Notes under the pieces: generated by a model
Told to the model about the DNA's origin: nothing
The model's input: only the letters and a program-made list of their open reading frames with translations
The model's database searches: none
In this document: one piece after another, positions 34,406 to 45,456 of the stretch
Layout: every line of letters starts with the position of its first letter
Position numbering within the stretch: position 1 is the stretch's first letter
Assembly: GCA_947501565.1 (NCBI GenBank)
Contig: CANMWJ010000012.1
Location: forward strand, 62,001-126,000
Origin: an uncultured Marinobacterium sp.
GTDB taxonomy: Bacteria; Pseudomonadota; Gammaproteobacteria; Pseudomonadales; Balneatricaceae
Direction: 5' to 3'
DNA length: 64,000 nucleotides
Translations under genes and position numbers: made by a program

Positions 34406-36567
34406 CGACCGAAGAGTCCTTTCAACAGCTGCTTGGCACCTTCCTCGCCACCTAGCTTGTCACCGATCTTGTCGCCGAGTTTCTCTTTCAGCGCCTCTTT
34501 TTTCTCATCGACCTTGGCTTTCACCTTCGCTTTAGCTTGTGCTTTGAAAACGTTGGTAAAAGCTGCCAGATCCGGCTTACAGAGTTTGGTCGGTTCGGTG
34601 TCGAAACCGCCCTTACAATCCACCGGCAACTCTACACCCTCCAGGCTGTTGGGGATGGAGCAGGTCTTTTTGAACAGGTTCTCTTCGATGGTAAAGCCGA
34701 GGCGGTAGTCCAGATTCTCCTTCGGCAGGTTCACCTTGCCCTTGCCGTTAAGAGTCATGGCGTCGAGCGTGGCTTTCAGGTCCGGGTTGGTCACTACGCC
34801 GTTGACGATTTTGGTGCTGGCGCTCATGTTGGCGAACGGGGTGGACTTATCCACTTCCTGAGTATTGATACCCAGCGACGCGACGGTATTCAGGCCCTGA
34901 CAAACGGTCTGTGCCATGTCGATACCCTGAATCTCACCATCCTTCATCTGGATGTTGGTAGTGCCGTTCAGGCTGTGCACGATGTCGTAGACGGAGCGAC
35001 CGCGCGCGGTGATATTAGCCTGTGAGCTGAAGCTGCCGGTTAGTGCATCGGTGTCTGCTGCGGCCTGCAACATGTCGCCGATCTGAATGCCTTTGATATC
35101 TTTCTTAGCAGTTATACGTACCGGAGTTTTGCGTACGTCCAGCGTTGCGCTGTTGCGGATCGCGCCCTGATACATGTCTGCGTTGATCTTAGTGGCTTTG
35201 ATCAGGCCGTTGTGGGCGCTGACCACCAGTTTCAGGTTCTGTACGTCCAGCTTGCTGATATGCAGTTTGCCCAGACCCAGGTCAGCATCCACATTGAGGC
35301 CTTTCAGCGGTTCTACCGGAATGATCGGTTCCTTGGAGTAACGCTCGCCGGATGTACTCTCCTCTGCCTGCTGGGCTTCCGCTGGTTGCTCTTTGGCAGG
35401 TGGCAGGTAACGGTCAGCGTTGATCGCATCACCCTGCAGGTTCAGCGCGATACCGCCGGTAGCGATATTAAACGCCGCGTTACCCTTAAAGGTGGTGTCG
35501 TCCAGCTTCAGGGTCAGCTCTTTAGCACCAACGGTGTTGGCTGGGCCTCCCAACTTGGTGGAGAGGCTGATCGCTTTCAGGACGCTTGGATCGGTTGTCT
35601 CAACGGCAGGCTGGCCTAGGGTTGCCAGCAGTTTCTGCAGATCAAATGGCGCCACATCGATTGCACCGCTGATCGCGGGTTTGGCAAAACCGTTCACTTC
35701 TACCGCGCCGCTCAGTGCCAGATTGGCGATGGTGACTTTCAGGTTTTCCAGCGCTACCGCCTGTTGGGTTGCATTCGCGGTGATATCGCCCGCCAGGGTC
35801 AGTGTCAGAGCTTTACCGCCGGTTGCGTCACCTTTAATCGTGATCGAACTGTCCAGCTTCTTCATCCAGTACTGCTGTTTGGACAAGTTGAAACGCACAC
35901 TGGATTCCAGTTTACTGGAAACGGTCATTGCGGGCTGATTGCTGCCAGCTGCGAATTGCTCGGCATCGAAACTGAGGCTCAGCGGGAATGCAGTATCGTC
36001 TGCCACTTTACCCGTGGTGAGGTTGAGGTTGTTTACCTTGGCTTTAGTACCCGCCACTTTGTCTTCAAAGCTCAGGTTGCCGTTGGTTACCGCGATGTTA
36101 CTGATGTCCAGCGTGATTGGTACGCCGCCGTCGGAGCTGCTGTCGGTGCTTTCAGTTTTCTCGGCTGGTTTCGCTTTAGCGTCGGTGGACCAGTTGTTGG
36201 ACGCGTCTTTCTCCTGCACCAGATTCAGCTTGAGGCCGTCCACAACAACACTGCTCATCTGCACCTGGCCGCTCAGCAGCGCCGGAATACGCACGGATAC
36301 CTGTGCTTTATTTAACTGTGCCAGTTCAGGTTTTTCCGGATAACGCATGCTGATGCTGTTGATCTCCAGCCCAAGCCACGGGAACACCGACCAGCCGATA
36401 TCGCCGCCGATCTTCAGCTCCACGCCACCCTGTTCCAAGGCAATTTTTTCAATTTCGCCCTTGTACTCGTTTGGATCGAAAAAGATCCCGAGAATGGCCC
36501 CGCCTGCGACGATCAGTACAACGACCAACGCGACCAGACCACCAATCAGTTTCATCAGTGTTTTCAT
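34402..36567 (-). CDS. asmA: AsmA family protein
   Basis: 721 residues from ATG 36567, behind a strong AAGGAGG site; an upstream in-frame start (36627) lacks one. A single N-terminal transmembrane helix ([20 protein letters not shown]) is followed by the AsmA opening [19 protein letters not shown] and a long beta-rich periplasmic region, with the family's C-terminal repeat ([19 protein letters not shown]... [19 protein letters not shown]). The last ~50 residues are lysine-rich and helical. The AsmA superfamily is involved in outer-membrane assembly and lipid transport as bridge-like proteins. It heads the asmA-mutY operon, divergent from hisB. Confidence 0.9.
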   Translation of the reverse strand: MKTLMKLIGGLVALVVVLIVAGGAILGIFFDPNEYKGEIEKIALEQGGVELKIGGDIGWSVFPWLGLEINSISMRYPEKPELAQLNKAQVSVRIPALLSGQVQMSSVVVDGLKLNLVQEKDASNNWSTDAKAKPAEKTESTDSSSDGGVPITLDISNIAVTNGNLSFEDKVAGTKAKVNNLNLTTGKVADDTAFPLSLSFDAEQFAAGSNQPAMTVSSKLESSVRFNLSKQQYWMKKLDSSITIKGDATGGKALTLTLAGDITANATQQAVALENLKVTIANLALSGAVEVNGFAKPAISGAIDVAPFDLQKLLATLGQPAVETTDPSVLKAISLSTKLGGPANTVGAKELTLKLDDTTFKGNAAFNIATGGIALNLQGDAINADRYLPPAKEQPAEAQQAEESTSGERYSKEPIIPVEPLKGLNVDADLGLGKLHISKLDVQNLKLVVSAHNGLIKATKINADMYQGAIRNSATLDVRKTPVRITAKKDIKGIQIGDMLQAAADTDALTGSFSSQANITARGRSVYDIVHSLNGTTNIQMKDGEIQGIDMAQTVCQGLNTVASLGINTQEVDKSTPFANMSASTKIVNGVVTNPDLKATLDAMTLNGKGKVNLPKENLDYRLGFTIEENLFKKTCSIPNSLEGVELPVDCKGGFDTEPTKLCKPDLAAFTNVFKAQAKAKVKAKVDEKKEALKEKLGDKIGDKLGGEEGAKQLLKGLFGR

Positions 36568-36697
36568 CACTGCCTCCTTGGCACAGTTATTACTGCGAAT
36601 GGTAAACAGAAGCTTAAGCCCTGTCATGCCCCTCTCTGTGACGTTTTGGTTGTGTTACCGGGCTGAACAGAGAATCGGCATTGGCGGGGATTGGTTG

Positions 36698-36703
36698 TAT
36701 AAT
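36698..36703 (+). promoter_or_regulatory. Probable -10 box of the hisBHF operon
   Basis: TATAAT preceded by TG, 37 bp upstream of the hisB ATG at 36740. The -35 region is poor. It lies in the short divergent spacer shared with asmA. Confidence 0.4.
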
Positions 36704-36739
36704 AGGCGTTTTTCACGAACTTCCTCGGAGAGCAGCAAC

Positions 36740-37333
36740 ATGGCTGAGCGTCGCGCCACGGTATCCCGTGACACGCTGGAAACCCAGATCACCGTATCCA
36801 TCAACCTGGACGGAACCGGCGAATTCAAAGCCGAAACCGGCGTCCCGTTTCTGGAGCACATGATGGACCAGATCTCCCGTCATGGTCTGATCGATCTGGA
36901 GATCAACGCCAAGGGTGACACCCATATCGATGATCACCACACCGTGGAAGATATCGGCATTACCCTGGGTCAGGCGTTTAAGCAGGCGGTGGGCGATAAG
37001 AAAGGTATCGTTCGTTACGGCCACGCTTACGTGCCACTGGATGAAGCGCTGTCCCGCGTGGTGATCGATTTCTCCGGTCGTCCGGGTCTGGATTTCAACT
37101 GTGATTTCACCCGTGCCTGCGTCGGTAAACTGGATACCCAGCTGTTCTGGGAGTTCTTCCAGGGGTTTGTAAACCACGCTGGCGTAACCCTGCACATCGA
37201 CAACATCAAAGGTTTTAACGCGCACCACCAGGCCGAAACCATCTTTAAAGCGTTTGGTCGTGCCCTGCGTATGGCGCTGGAGATCGATAGCCGCGCCGCA
37301 AACATGATGCCTTCTACCAAAGGAACCCTGTAA
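36740..37333 (+). CDS. hisB: Imidazoleglycerol-phosphate dehydratase
   Basis: 197 residues from ATG 36740 ([15 protein letters not shown]), the monofunctional dehydratase length, without the phosphatase domain of enteric His[12 protein letters not shown] and [14 protein letters not shown] are the two Mn-binding histidine motifs, and [13 protein letters not shown] is conserved. It dehydrates imidazole glycerol phosphate to imidazole acetol phosphate. The frame extends far upstream of this start, but that part overlaps asmA antisense and lacks family similarity. It is the first gene of hisB-hisH-hisF. Confidence 0.95.
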   Translation: MAERRATVSRDTLETQITVSINLDGTGEFKAETGVPFLEHMMDQISRHGLIDLEINAKGDTHIDDHHTVEDIGITLGQAFKQAVGDKKGIVRYGHAYVPLDEALSRVVIDFSGRPGLDFNCDFTRACVGKLDTQLFWEFFQGFVNHAGVTLHIDNIKGFNAHHQAETIFKAFGRALRMALEIDSRAANMMPSTKGTL

Positions 37334-37336
37334 GCG

Positions 37337-37978
37337 ATGGCAACTGTTGCAGTAATTGATTATGGCATGGGCAACCTGCACTCCGTCTCCAAGGCACTTG
37401 AACACGTGTCTCCTAAGACTGAAGTGATTGTCACTGCCGATCCTGAGAAAGTACGTAACGCTGACCGTGTGATCCTGCCGGGTGTTGGTGCGATCCGCGA
37501 TTGTATGGCTGAGATCCGCCGGCTGGGTGTGGATAAAGAGGTTGCGGAAGCGATCGCGTCCGGTAAGCCATTCCTGGGGATCTGCGTGGGCTACCAAGCC
37601 CTGATGCAGGACTCTGAAGAGAACAACGGTGTGGAGTGTCTGGCGCACTTCGACGGTCACGTGAAGTACTTCGGCGATGATCTGAAAGAAAACGGCGAAC
37701 GCCTGAAAGTACCACACATGGGTTGGAACGAGGTTCAGCACGATGATCACCCGCTGTGGGCCAACATCGACAACGGCAGCCGCTTTTACTTCGTACACAG
37801 CTACTACGTTAAAGCCGACCAGCCAGAGCTTGTATCCGCCAACTGCACCTACGGCCTGGAGTTTGACGTGGCAATCGCACGCGATAACGTCTTCGCTGTG
37901 CAGTTCCACCCGGAGAAAAGCTCCAAGGTGGGTCTGCAGCTGCTGAAAAACTTCCTCAACTGGGACGGCAAACGCTAA
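37337..37978 (+). CDS. hisH: Imidazole glycerol phosphate synthase, glutamine amidotransferase subunit
   Basis: 213 residues. [11 protein letters not shown] at the start, the nucleophile in [17 protein letters not shown], and the catalytic His/Glu in QFHPEKSS identify HisH. It supplies ammonia from glutamine to HisF. It starts 3 bp after hisB. In most gammaproteobacteria hisA lies between hisH and hisF; here only an 86-bp spacer with hairpins separates them. Confidence 0.95.
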   Translation: MATVAVIDYGMGNLHSVSKALEHVSPKTEVIVTADPEKVRNADRVILPGVGAIRDCMAEIRRLGVDKEVAEAIASGKPFLGICVGYQALMQDSEENNGVECLAHFDGHVKYFGDDLKENGERLKVPHMGWNEVQHDDHPLWANIDNGSRFYFVHSYYVKADQPELVSANCTYGLEFDVAIARDNVFAVQFHPEKSSKVGLQLLKNFLNWDGKR

Positions 37979-38011
37979 ACCAACACGGTTTATCGTGTTC
38001 TAAATGATTGC

Positions 38012-38044
38012 GCCGGATCGAATAGCTGATTAGTTCGGTCCGGC
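38012..38044 (+). other. Hairpin in the hisH-hisF spacer
   Basis: GCCGGATCGAA / TTCGGTCCGGC forms an 11-bp stem with one G-U pair and an 11-nt loop. It is followed by no U-run and lies where hisA is expected. A smaller hairpin (AACACG / CGTGTT) is just upstream. It could stabilise mRNA or mark a deletion junction. Confidence 0.5.
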
Positions 38045-38064
38045 AACAGAGAATAGGTAATAAC

Positions 38065-38838
38065 ATGGCTCTGGCAAAACGTATTATCCCGTGTCTGGAC
38101 GTGGAAAATGGTCGCGTCGTAAAGGGTGTACAGTTTGTAGATATCCGCGACGCCGGTGACCCGGTTGAAGTAGCCAAGCGCTACGACGAACAGGGCGCGG
38201 ACGAGATCACCTTCCTGGATATCACTGCAACCCACGAAGGCCGTGACACCATGGTTCACACCGTGGAAAAAATGGCTTCCCAGGTATTTATTCCGCTGAC
38301 TGTTGGCGGCGGTATTCGTACCTGTGACGATATCCGCACCATGCTTAACGCCGGTGCTGATAAGGTATCCATCAACAGTGCAGCGGTCTTCAACCCTGAG
38401 TTTGTACGCGAAGCGGCGGAACGCTTCGGTTCCCAGTGCATCGTCGTAGCAATCGACGCTAAGAAAGTCAGCCAGCCGGGCGAAGAGGACAAGTGGGAGA
38501 TCTTCACCCACGGTGGCCGTAAACCAACCGGTATCGACGCGGTTGAGTGGGCGAAGAAGATGGTTGAGCTGGGCGCTGGTGAGATCCTGCTTACCTCCAT
38601 GGATCAGGACGGCGTGAAAAACGGCTACGATATCGGCGTAACCCGCGCGATCAGCGAAGCGGTGAACGTACCGGTCATCGCCTCCGGCGGTGTGGGCAAC
38701 CTGGACCACCTAGTGGAAGGTTGCATCGAAGGTAAGGCGGATGCGGTGCTGGCAGCGTCCATCTTCCACTTCAACGAATACACCGTCCCTGAAGCTAAGC
38801 AGTATATGCGTGACAAGGGGATCGAAGTGCGCCTGTAA
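38065..38838 (+). CDS. hisF: Imidazole glycerol phosphate synthase, cyclase subunit
   Basis: 257 residues, a (beta/alpha)8 barrel. [16 protein letters not shown] carries the first catalytic aspartate, [15 protein letters not shown] the second, and the phosphate loops TVGGGI and ASGGVGN are intact. It forms IGP and AICAR from PRFAR with HisH-delivered ammonia. PRFAR itself is the HisA product, and hisA is absent from this cluster. A terminator follows the stop by about 22 bp. Confidence 0.95.
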   Translation: MALAKRIIPCLDVENGRVVKGVQFVDIRDAGDPVEVAKRYDEQGADEITFLDITATHEGRDTMVHTVEKMASQVFIPLTVGGGIRTCDDIRTMLNAGADKVSINSAAVFNPEFVREAAERFGSQCIVVAIDAKKVSQPGEEDKWEIFTHGGRKPTGIDAVEWAKKMVELGAGEILLTSMDQDGVKNGYDIGVTRAISEAVNVPVIASGGVGNLDHLVEGCIEGKADAVLAASIFHFNEYTVPEAKQYMRDKGIEVRL

Positions 38839-38859
38839 ACCGTACTTTTAGATCTGATT

Positions 38860-38894
38860 AAAACCGCTGTCGGGAAACCGGCCGCGGTTTTTTT
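38860..38894 (+). terminator. Terminator of hisBHF
   Basis: AAACCGC (38861-38867) pairs with GCGGTTT (38884-38890), with a partly paired interior, and is followed by a T-run to 38894. Confidence 0.78.
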
Positions 38895-39056
38895 ATGCCC
38901 GAACCTTAGGGTATGCGTAAGGTAAACAGTGGTATTTAGTTTGATTCAGACATGCAAGTCATAGCTGACTTAAGTCAAAATGAAGCGTCTGGTTGGCGGA
39001 TTTTTTCTGGTTTTTGACTACTCTGGATAGACCAATAACGCCGAGGAAGATGTTGT

Positions 39057-39377
39057 ATGGATATGGAAAACAACCGCCTGCTGATGCAGCTGGATAAGTA
39101 CCGCCGCGAGATCAATCGTGAGGTGCTGAACCCGGAGATTCCGGAGCTGGCGCTGGAAGACCTGAAACCGATGTTGGGGATGGTGGCCAATGCCCGTGTC
39201 CAGTATATCTCCGAGCTGCTGGAGGTGGCCAAACTCTCAGGGAACAGCCTGCCGACACCGGAGCAGATCCGCCAGTTAAAGAACTGCCGCGAGACCTACG
39301 ACGAGCTGGTCGCGGCGGCGAATGCGCTGGAAACGGTGATCCAGCGTGGTTACCTCGACGTGAAAAGTAACGCCTGA
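39057..39377 (+). CDS. Small helical hypothetical protein
   Basis: 106 residues, soluble and almost entirely helical by composition (NRLLMQLDKYRREINREVL; ETYDELVAAANALETVIQRG). No cysteine motif, membrane segment or recognised domain. GAGGAAG precedes ATG 39057 and a strong terminator follows the stop, so it looks like an independent single-gene unit. Function unknown; a small adaptor or regulator is possible but unsupported. Confidence 0.7.
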   Translation: MDMENNRLLMQLDKYRREINREVLNPEIPELALEDLKPMLGMVANARVQYISELLEVAKLSGNSLPTPEQIRQLKNCRETYDELVAAANALETVIQRGYLDVKSNA

Positions 39378-39385
39378 AAACAAAA

Positions 39386-39413
39386 CAGGGACCAATAAGG
39401 TCCCTGCTTTTTT
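39386..39413 (+). terminator. Rho-independent terminator
   Basis: CAGGGACC-AATAA-GGTCCCTG hairpin followed by CTTTTTT, 9 bp after the small helical gene. Confidence 0.88.
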
Positions 39414-39427
39414 AGGGCTCGGGGTGC

Positions 39428-40363
39428 TCAGAACTCGTAGCTGAGCTCGATGTTGTACTGACGTTCACCCTCGTCACCACCGTTCAGGTGTTCCTCGATC
39501 ACGAACTCCATCTCGAAACCCGGCAGTGCCGCTTCATACTCAAGCTTCAGACGGGCGATCCAGCGCTCGTCGTCCTCCCAGGTCCAGTCATATTCGTCAT
39601 CGGCGCGGGTGGCATCCAGTTCACGCTGCCAGTAGGGGCCGAAGCTGATATCCCAGCCATCCACCGGTGGAATCCAGTTGAGAAACAGACCCGCTTCGTA
39701 CTGCTGTTCCATCTCCGCATCCTGAATTTTGGCGCGTTTGTCATCGTGCCACAGGCTCAGACGTTCCTGCTTAAACTCAACAAACGGCAGCAGGTAGAAG
39801 CCCATCCAGGGCGTGGAGTACTCGCCGTCCGCTTTCACCGACCACTCGTAACCTGTCAGATCGCCGGCACGTTCCTTAGCGTCTTCAGCCAGGTCATTGG
39901 CACCGTAGGAGACATGTAGGTAACGGTCGTAACGGGCTTTCAGCACCCAGCGGTCCGCGCCCAATACGTCTTTGATCTTGTAGCGGCCACCGATACCGGC
40001 GAAGGAGATGCGGTCATATTCCGTGCGGGTTTTATCCTTTTTCAGGCTGCCGTCCTCTTTCAGTTGAAGGCTGCGGTCTTTATTGCGTTGAAAAAGGTGG
40101 CCGACGCGCAGGATATATTTCAGGCCTTTGATGTCGGTTTTATCGCTGTAGGTGAGGAGTGTATTGACCTCTGTTTTACGCTTCTGTTTGATTTTGCGCT
40201 TATCGAAGCCGCCGCCGGATTTATAGGTGGTGACATCGGAGACCGCACCGTCGGTGTATTCGATGTCCGTTTTTAACTCCCAGTCCCCGGCATGACTGTT
40301 GGTTGCGATCATCGGGGCCAGGGCAACGCTGCACAACAGCAGCAGCGGTTTATTGCTCTTCAT
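39428..40363 (-). CDS. Putative outer-membrane beta-barrel protein
   Basis: 311 residues with a signal peptide (MKSNKPLLLLCSVALAPMIATNSHA). The mature part alternates aromatic/hydrophobic and charged residues in many short strands and ends in YNIELSYEF; a terminal aromatic residue in a beta strand is the usual outer-membrane assembly signal. It is unusually rich in Lys/Arg/Asp/Glu. No named family was recognised. It is the third gene of the operon with the GGDEF/EAL protein, overlapping it by 14 bp, and probably contributes an envelope function linked to that signalling unit. Confidence 0.65.
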   Translation of the reverse strand: MKSNKPLLLLCSVALAPMIATNSHAGDWELKTDIEYTDGAVSDVTTYKSGGGFDKRKIKQKRKTEVNTLLTYSDKTDIKGLKYILRVGHLFQRNKDRSLQLKEDGSLKKDKTRTEYDRISFAGIGGRYKIKDVLGADRWVLKARYDRYLHVSYGANDLAEDAKERAGDLTGYEWSVKADGEYSTPWMGFYLLPFVEFKQERLSLWHDDKRAKIQDAEMEQQYEAGLFLNWIPPVDGWDISFGPYWQRELDATRADDEYDWTWEDDERWIARLKLEYEAALPGFEMEFVIEEHLNGGDEGERQYNIELSYEF

Positions 40364-42497
40364 ATTGCAGTTCCGTATCTAACTGATGGATCAGGTTCTG
40401 AATCCGATCCGGGCGGGCGAACAGGTAACCCTGGCCGAAGTCGCAGCCCATCGCGTCCAGCTGTTGCTGCTGATGGGGTGTTTCGATCCCCTCGGAGATG
40501 GTCTCCAGTCCGAGGGAGTTGGCCAGGGCGATAATGGTTTCAATCACCTGATTGGTATTGTTGGGGTGAATGTCACTGACAAAGCTGCGGTCGATCTTCA
40601 GTCCGTCGATCGGCAGCGTATGCAGATAACTGAGCGAGGAGTAACCGGTGCCGAAGTCGTCGATCCAGATATCCGCACCGCTGTTTTTCCACTCGTTGAG
40701 GGTATCGGTGCAGTATTTGATGTTCTCCATCATGCTGGTTTCGGTGATCTCCAGATGCAGGCAACGTGATGGCAGCGCGTAGCGGTTGATGATCTGGTTG
40801 ATCTCTTTTCGAATGGAGGTGTCCTTCATAGCGGCGCCTGAGATGTTCACCGACAGCTTGAAGCGAGGGCGGCGTGGCAGGATATGTTTCACCAGATCTT
40901 TGCAGGCGTGTTCCAGAACCCAGATAGTCAGTGGGACGATCAGGTCGGTTTTTTCGACCACCGGAATAAAGTTGGACGGTGGAATCATCCCTTTTTCCGG
41001 ATGTTTCCAGCGAATTAGCGTTTCGGCGCCGATCAGCTCGTTGTTTTTTAGATCGTAGATCGGCTGGTAGCAGAGGAACAGGTCGTTGCGTGCCAGCGCT
41101 TCCCGGACACCCTGCTGGATCAGCATCTTGCTGACGACCTTGTTGTTCATCTCCGCCTCGTAGAAGCGGTAGCGTTTGCGGCCGGACTGTTTGGCCGCAT
41201 ACATCGCAATATCCGCCTGTTTCAGCAGATCGGTGATGTGGGTGCCGTGTTCCGGATAGAGGGTGATGCCAACACTGGCGGAAACATTGAAGTGGTTGCC
41301 ATCGATCATGAAGGACTCGTCCAACACCCGCTCGATACGTCCCGCGATATCGGATAACACTGCCGTGTGTTTGTAACCCGGCAGCATCATCACAAACTCA
41401 TCACCGCCCAGGCGGGAGAGCAGCAGGTTTTCCGCTACGGGCATGTCCATGCGGCTGGCCGCCGAGGCGAGCAGGTTTTCCAGCCGTTTAGCGGCCTGCT
41501 TCAGCAGTTTGTCACCCACGTCATGGCCCGCAACGTCGTTGACCTGCTTGAAGTGGTCCAGATCGATAAACAGGATCGCAACCTGTTCCTCGCTCTCCTC
41601 AGCCCAGGTGATCAGACGCTGCAGCTCTTCGTTAAACATGCGGCGGTTGGGTAGGTGGGTCAGCGGGTCCAGGTAGGCCAGACGCTCAACCTGTTTCTGC
41701 GACTGGCCGATCGCGCCTTTCATCTCCTCCAGTGCATCACCGAGTAAGCCGAACTCATCGTCACGGTCGAGACGGAACTGGGTGTGCGCTTCGCCCATGG
41801 TGTAGAGACGGCAGCGTTCAACCAACTGGCGAATCGGCGACAGGAGGTGCTGTGACAGCAGGAAGACGATGAACGCCGCAGCGCCGAGGAACATTGCGAT
41901 CACCGACAGTGAGGTGATAACAATGTTGTTACGTAGCAGGGTGGCTTGTGACGCAAGGTTGCTGCGGAAGCTGAGAATGTCGTTCTCGGCCGCGTTGTAG
42001 GTTATACCAATACGCAGTATGGCAAAGGTGGTTCCGCCCACCGTGATTGGCGCGGCTACGTGCACGTACTGGCCGATCTTCTTGATCTCAGAGTGGTTGG
42101 TGGCGGTAATGCCTTCCGGCAGGTAACGGGAGGCCGGTTCACCGAAGGTGCTCATCTCGACGGTGCCGTCGTGAATCAGGGTGCCGTCGGTGTCGTAAAT
42201 ATAGGTATAGAGAATATGGTTCTCGGCCTTGAGATCTTCCAGCTGCTCCTGAATGGCGCTGAAGTCATTGTTGTAAACGGCAAAATCCAGGCCTTTGGCC
42301 AGCGTGGTGGCGATCACATCAGCATCACGCATCATCTGCTTTTCCATCGCCGAGGTGAGCTGTTGCTGGCCGGAACTGATTGACTCGCTGGCGTAGCGGT
42401 CCAGGTAATAGAGGTTTACCAGCAGCACGCAGCAGCCGACAAAGGCGGTCATGCCCGCCAGTATCGCGCCATAGCGTTTCGCCAGTGAATGTTTCAT
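40350..42497 (-). CDS. Membrane GGDEF-EAL cyclic-di-GMP signalling protein
   Basis: 715 residues. Transmembrane helices at about 11-30 and 190-215 flank a ~155-residue periplasmic sensor. HAMP spans ~215-268. The GGDEF domain has an intact RLGGDEF motif (364-368) but no RxxD inhibitory site at the expected place. The EAL domain starts with a variant AETLIRW (492-498); SVNISG, LEITET, DDFGTGYSSL, KIDRSFV and EGIET are present, so phosphodiesterase activity is plausible. It overlaps the upstream binding-protein gene (ATGA, 42494-42497), suggesting that this protein senses ligand-loaded periplasmic partner. Confidence 0.92.
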   Translation of the reverse strand: MKHSLAKRYGAILAGMTAFVGCCVLLVNLYYLDRYASESISSGQQQLTSAMEKQMMRDADVIATTLAKGLDFAVYNNDFSAIQEQLEDLKAENHILYTYIYDTDGTLIHDGTVEMSTFGEPASRYLPEGITATNHSEIKKIGQYVHVAAPITVGGTTFAILRIGITYNAAENDILSFRSNLASQATLLRNNIVITSLSVIAMFLGAAAFIVFLLSQHLLSPIRQLVERCRLYTMGEAHTQFRLDRDDEFGLLGDALEEMKGAIGQSQKQVERLAYLDPLTHLPNRRMFNEELQRLITWAEESEEQVAILFIDLDHFKQVNDVAGHDVGDKLLKQAAKRLENLLASAASRMDMPVAENLLLSRLGGDEFVMMLPGYKHTAVLSDIAGRIERVLDESFMIDGNHFNVSASVGITLYPEHGTHITDLLKQADIAMYAAKQSGRKRYRFYEAEMNNKVVSKMLIQQGVREALARNDLFLCYQPIYDLKNNELIGAETLIRWKHPEKGMIPPSNFIPVVEKTDLIVPLTIWVLEHACKDLVKHILPRRPRFKLSVNISGAAMKDTSIRKEINQIINRYALPSRCLHLEITETSMMENIKYCTDTLNEWKNSGADIWIDDFGTGYSSLSYLHTLPIDGLKIDRSFVSDIHPNNTNQVIETIIALANSLGLETISEGIETPHQQQQLDAMGCDFGQGYLFARPDRIQNLIHQLDTELQYEEQ

Positions 42498-43396
42498 TCA
42501 GCCCAGCTCCGGCTGGTGCTGTAGATCTCGTTCAGCATCTGTGACAGGTTGTCGGGTAGCGGAGCGAAGCCGGTGGTTTTTTCGTAACGCGCGAGCAGAT
42601 CGCCGTCACTCTCCACGGTCATATTCAGTAACAGTGTCTTCAGGGACTCGGCAATGGCGGGGTTGAGTTCGGGGCTGACCAGTTCCAGCGCACGGGGATA
42701 AGGTTCTGAGCGGTAGATGATACGCAGCTCCGACTTCAGGCCCGGCGGTACCCGTTTCGGATTGTTCCAGTCGCCGTCGTTCAGCGCACCGGCGTCGACC
42801 AGTTGTTTGTGGACCCATAACAGGTTGTTCTTTTCGTTCCGGCTGAACAGGAAATTCACGGCGTTAGGATCGCCATCCTGCTTTGCGCTCTTCACCTCAT
42901 TCGTTTGCATGCCCTGTTGTTCCAGGATCAGGCGGGGCAGGTAGTAACTGCTGAAGGAGTTGCTGTGTTCAAAGGCGATCAGTTTGCCGGTTAACTGATC
43001 CAGAGATTGCAGTTGGGAATCCTTGTGGGTGTAGATCAGAGATTGATAGTGACGCTGTCCGGATTTCCACTTGGTCACCAGCGGGATGGCACCCGCCTCT
43101 GCGACAAGGACCGATGCGGAGTAGGGGGTTTCGGTGACCCAATCAACCTCGCCGGATTTTACGGCTTCAATCAGGTCATTCAGGTTGGAGAACAGTTTTA
43201 CTTCGGCGTCGGTCACGCCGACAGAGCGCAACTGCTCTGCAACATGGCGCACCATGGGGCGCAGCTGTTTGAAGTCTTTTTTCGGTCGGTCGCTGAGTTG
43301 TGCGATCACCAGCGTTTCTGCGCTGGCGTGATTGGGCAGCAGAGGAATGAATAGCGTGAGGCTGAGTAAAGCGAGTACAGGTAACCGATACAGCAT
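42494..43396 (-). CDS. PhnD/phosphonate-type periplasmic substrate-binding protein
   Basis: 300 residues from ATG 43396, behind AAGGAAAG; an 18-bp upstream GTG is possible. Signal peptide MLYRLPVLALLSLTLFIPLL...ASA. The mature part follows the PhnD-like pattern: LVIAQLSDRPKKDF, VDWVTETPYSASVL, LIAFEHSNSFSSYYLPRLIL and LWVHKQLVDAGALND. No ABC permease or ATPase is adjacent; instead it is translationally coupled to the GGDEF/EAL protein. This indicates a sensory rather than transport role, with an unknown ligand (phosphonate, phosphite or another anion). Confidence 0.85.
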   Translation of the reverse strand: MLYRLPVLALLSLTLFIPLLPNHASAETLVIAQLSDRPKKDFKQLRPMVRHVAEQLRSVGVTDAEVKLFSNLNDLIEAVKSGEVDWVTETPYSASVLVAEAGAIPLVTKWKSGQRHYQSLIYTHKDSQLQSLDQLTGKLIAFEHSNSFSSYYLPRLILEQQGMQTNEVKSAKQDGDPNAVNFLFSRNEKNNLLWVHKQLVDAGALNDGDWNNPKRVPPGLKSELRIIYRSEPYPRALELVSPELNPAIAESLKTLLLNMTVESDGDLLARYEKTTGFAPLPDNLSQMLNEIYSTSRSWAE

Positions 43397-43430
43397 GGTA
43401 CTTTCCTTGGGCACTTGAGCCCTTGAGCAA

Positions 43431-43457
43431 GCACCCCCGTCGGAATGGCGGGGGTGC
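43431..43457. terminator. Strong GC hairpin between elbB and the signalling operon
   Basis: Perfect 9-bp stem GCACCCCCG / CGGGGGTGC with a 9-nt loop, 40 bp past the elbB stop on the minus strand. No clear U-run follows, so termination is possible but not certain. Confidence 0.45.
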
Positions 43458-43496
43458 GACTGCGGTTGTGCGCTTTGTTGTGGATAGATACGGGCG

Positions 43497-44150
43497 TCAG
43501 GCCATATCGATCACAGTATCGACCAGCTTATTGATCCCTTCGGCAGCCTGGCTGATCGATTCCGCCAGCATATAAGCTGGGGTCGTTACCACTTTCTTGT
43601 CTTTGTCGATCACCATATCACCCACTGCGCAGGCCTGGTGTTTGCCACCCATCGCTTCGATAGCTGCGGCGGTATCTGCATCATTACCGATGGTGCAGGC
43701 GGTGCCTTCACCAAACAGCAACGGAGTCATCGCCGGCGCGATGCAGATCAGGCCAACGGGTTTACCCGCGGCGTGCATTGCCTTGGTAAAAGAGGAAACT
43801 GTCGCATCCACGGAACAGTCCGCACCTTTCACTGCGAAATCACTCAGGTTCTTGGCTGCACCAAAACCACCGGGGATGATGAGTGCGTCGTAGTCTGCCG
43901 GATCGGCGTCCGCCAGATCGAGAATATCACCGCGTGCCAGGCGTGCGGCTTCCACCAGAACGTTACGGCTTTCGCCCTCTGCAGGTTCCCCTTTCAGATG
44001 GTTGATCACGTGCATCTGTTCGATGTTGGGTGCCATGCACTGGTAGCTTGCGCTATTTTGTTCAATGCGCAGCAGCGTCAATACCGATTCGTAGATCTCC
44101 GCGCCGTCAAAAACGCCACAGCCGGACAGAATTACCGCGATTTTTTTCAT
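43497..44150 (-). CDS. elbB: Isoprenoid biosynthesis glyoxalase ElbB (DJ-1/PfpI family)
   Basis: 217 residues from ATG 44150 (MKKIAVILSGCGVFDGAEI), with GGGAG upstream; the frame opens further upstream without family similarity. FGAAKNLSDFA, the cysteine elbow GLICIAPAM and NNIEQMHVINH-like NIEQMHVINHL match ElbB. Its glyoxalase III-type activity is known for the E. coli protein; the isoprenoid link is older and loosely defined. It is divergent from hemB with a 244-bp spacer. Confidence 0.92.
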   Translation of the reverse strand: MKKIAVILSGCGVFDGAEIYESVLTLLRIEQNSASYQCMAPNIEQMHVINHLKGEPAEGESRNVLVEAARLARGDILDLADADPADYDALIIPGGFGAAKNLSDFAVKGADCSVDATVSSFTKAMHAAGKPVGLICIAPAMTPLLFGEGTACTIGNDADTAAAIEAMGGKHQACAVGDMVIDKDKKVVTTPAYMLAESISQAAEGINKLVDTVIDMA

Positions 44151-44316
44151 CCTGAGCATCTCCCTTAAGCCAGTTCTGGTTAGCGTGATAATAATCATAC
44201 CTATTGGCACCAAGATTACGTTAAGATCTTGCCAATTACTACGCGCTTTTCCGGGCGACTTTTGGCTTAAATCAAGGTCCCTTTGATCAGGCTGTATCGT
44301 TCGAAAATTCTTCTGA

Positions 44317-45405
<1,089 letters not shown>

Positions 45406-45456
45406 GAAGCAGTTCACTTAGGAAGGGCTGCTGCAATGAGTTTTAGGAGAAAAGGC

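Noticed and set aside
44268..44290. ATCAA...TTGAT palindrome upstream of hemB as an FNR box
   Set aside because: The half-sites are in the opposite orientation and spacing to the FNR consensus.
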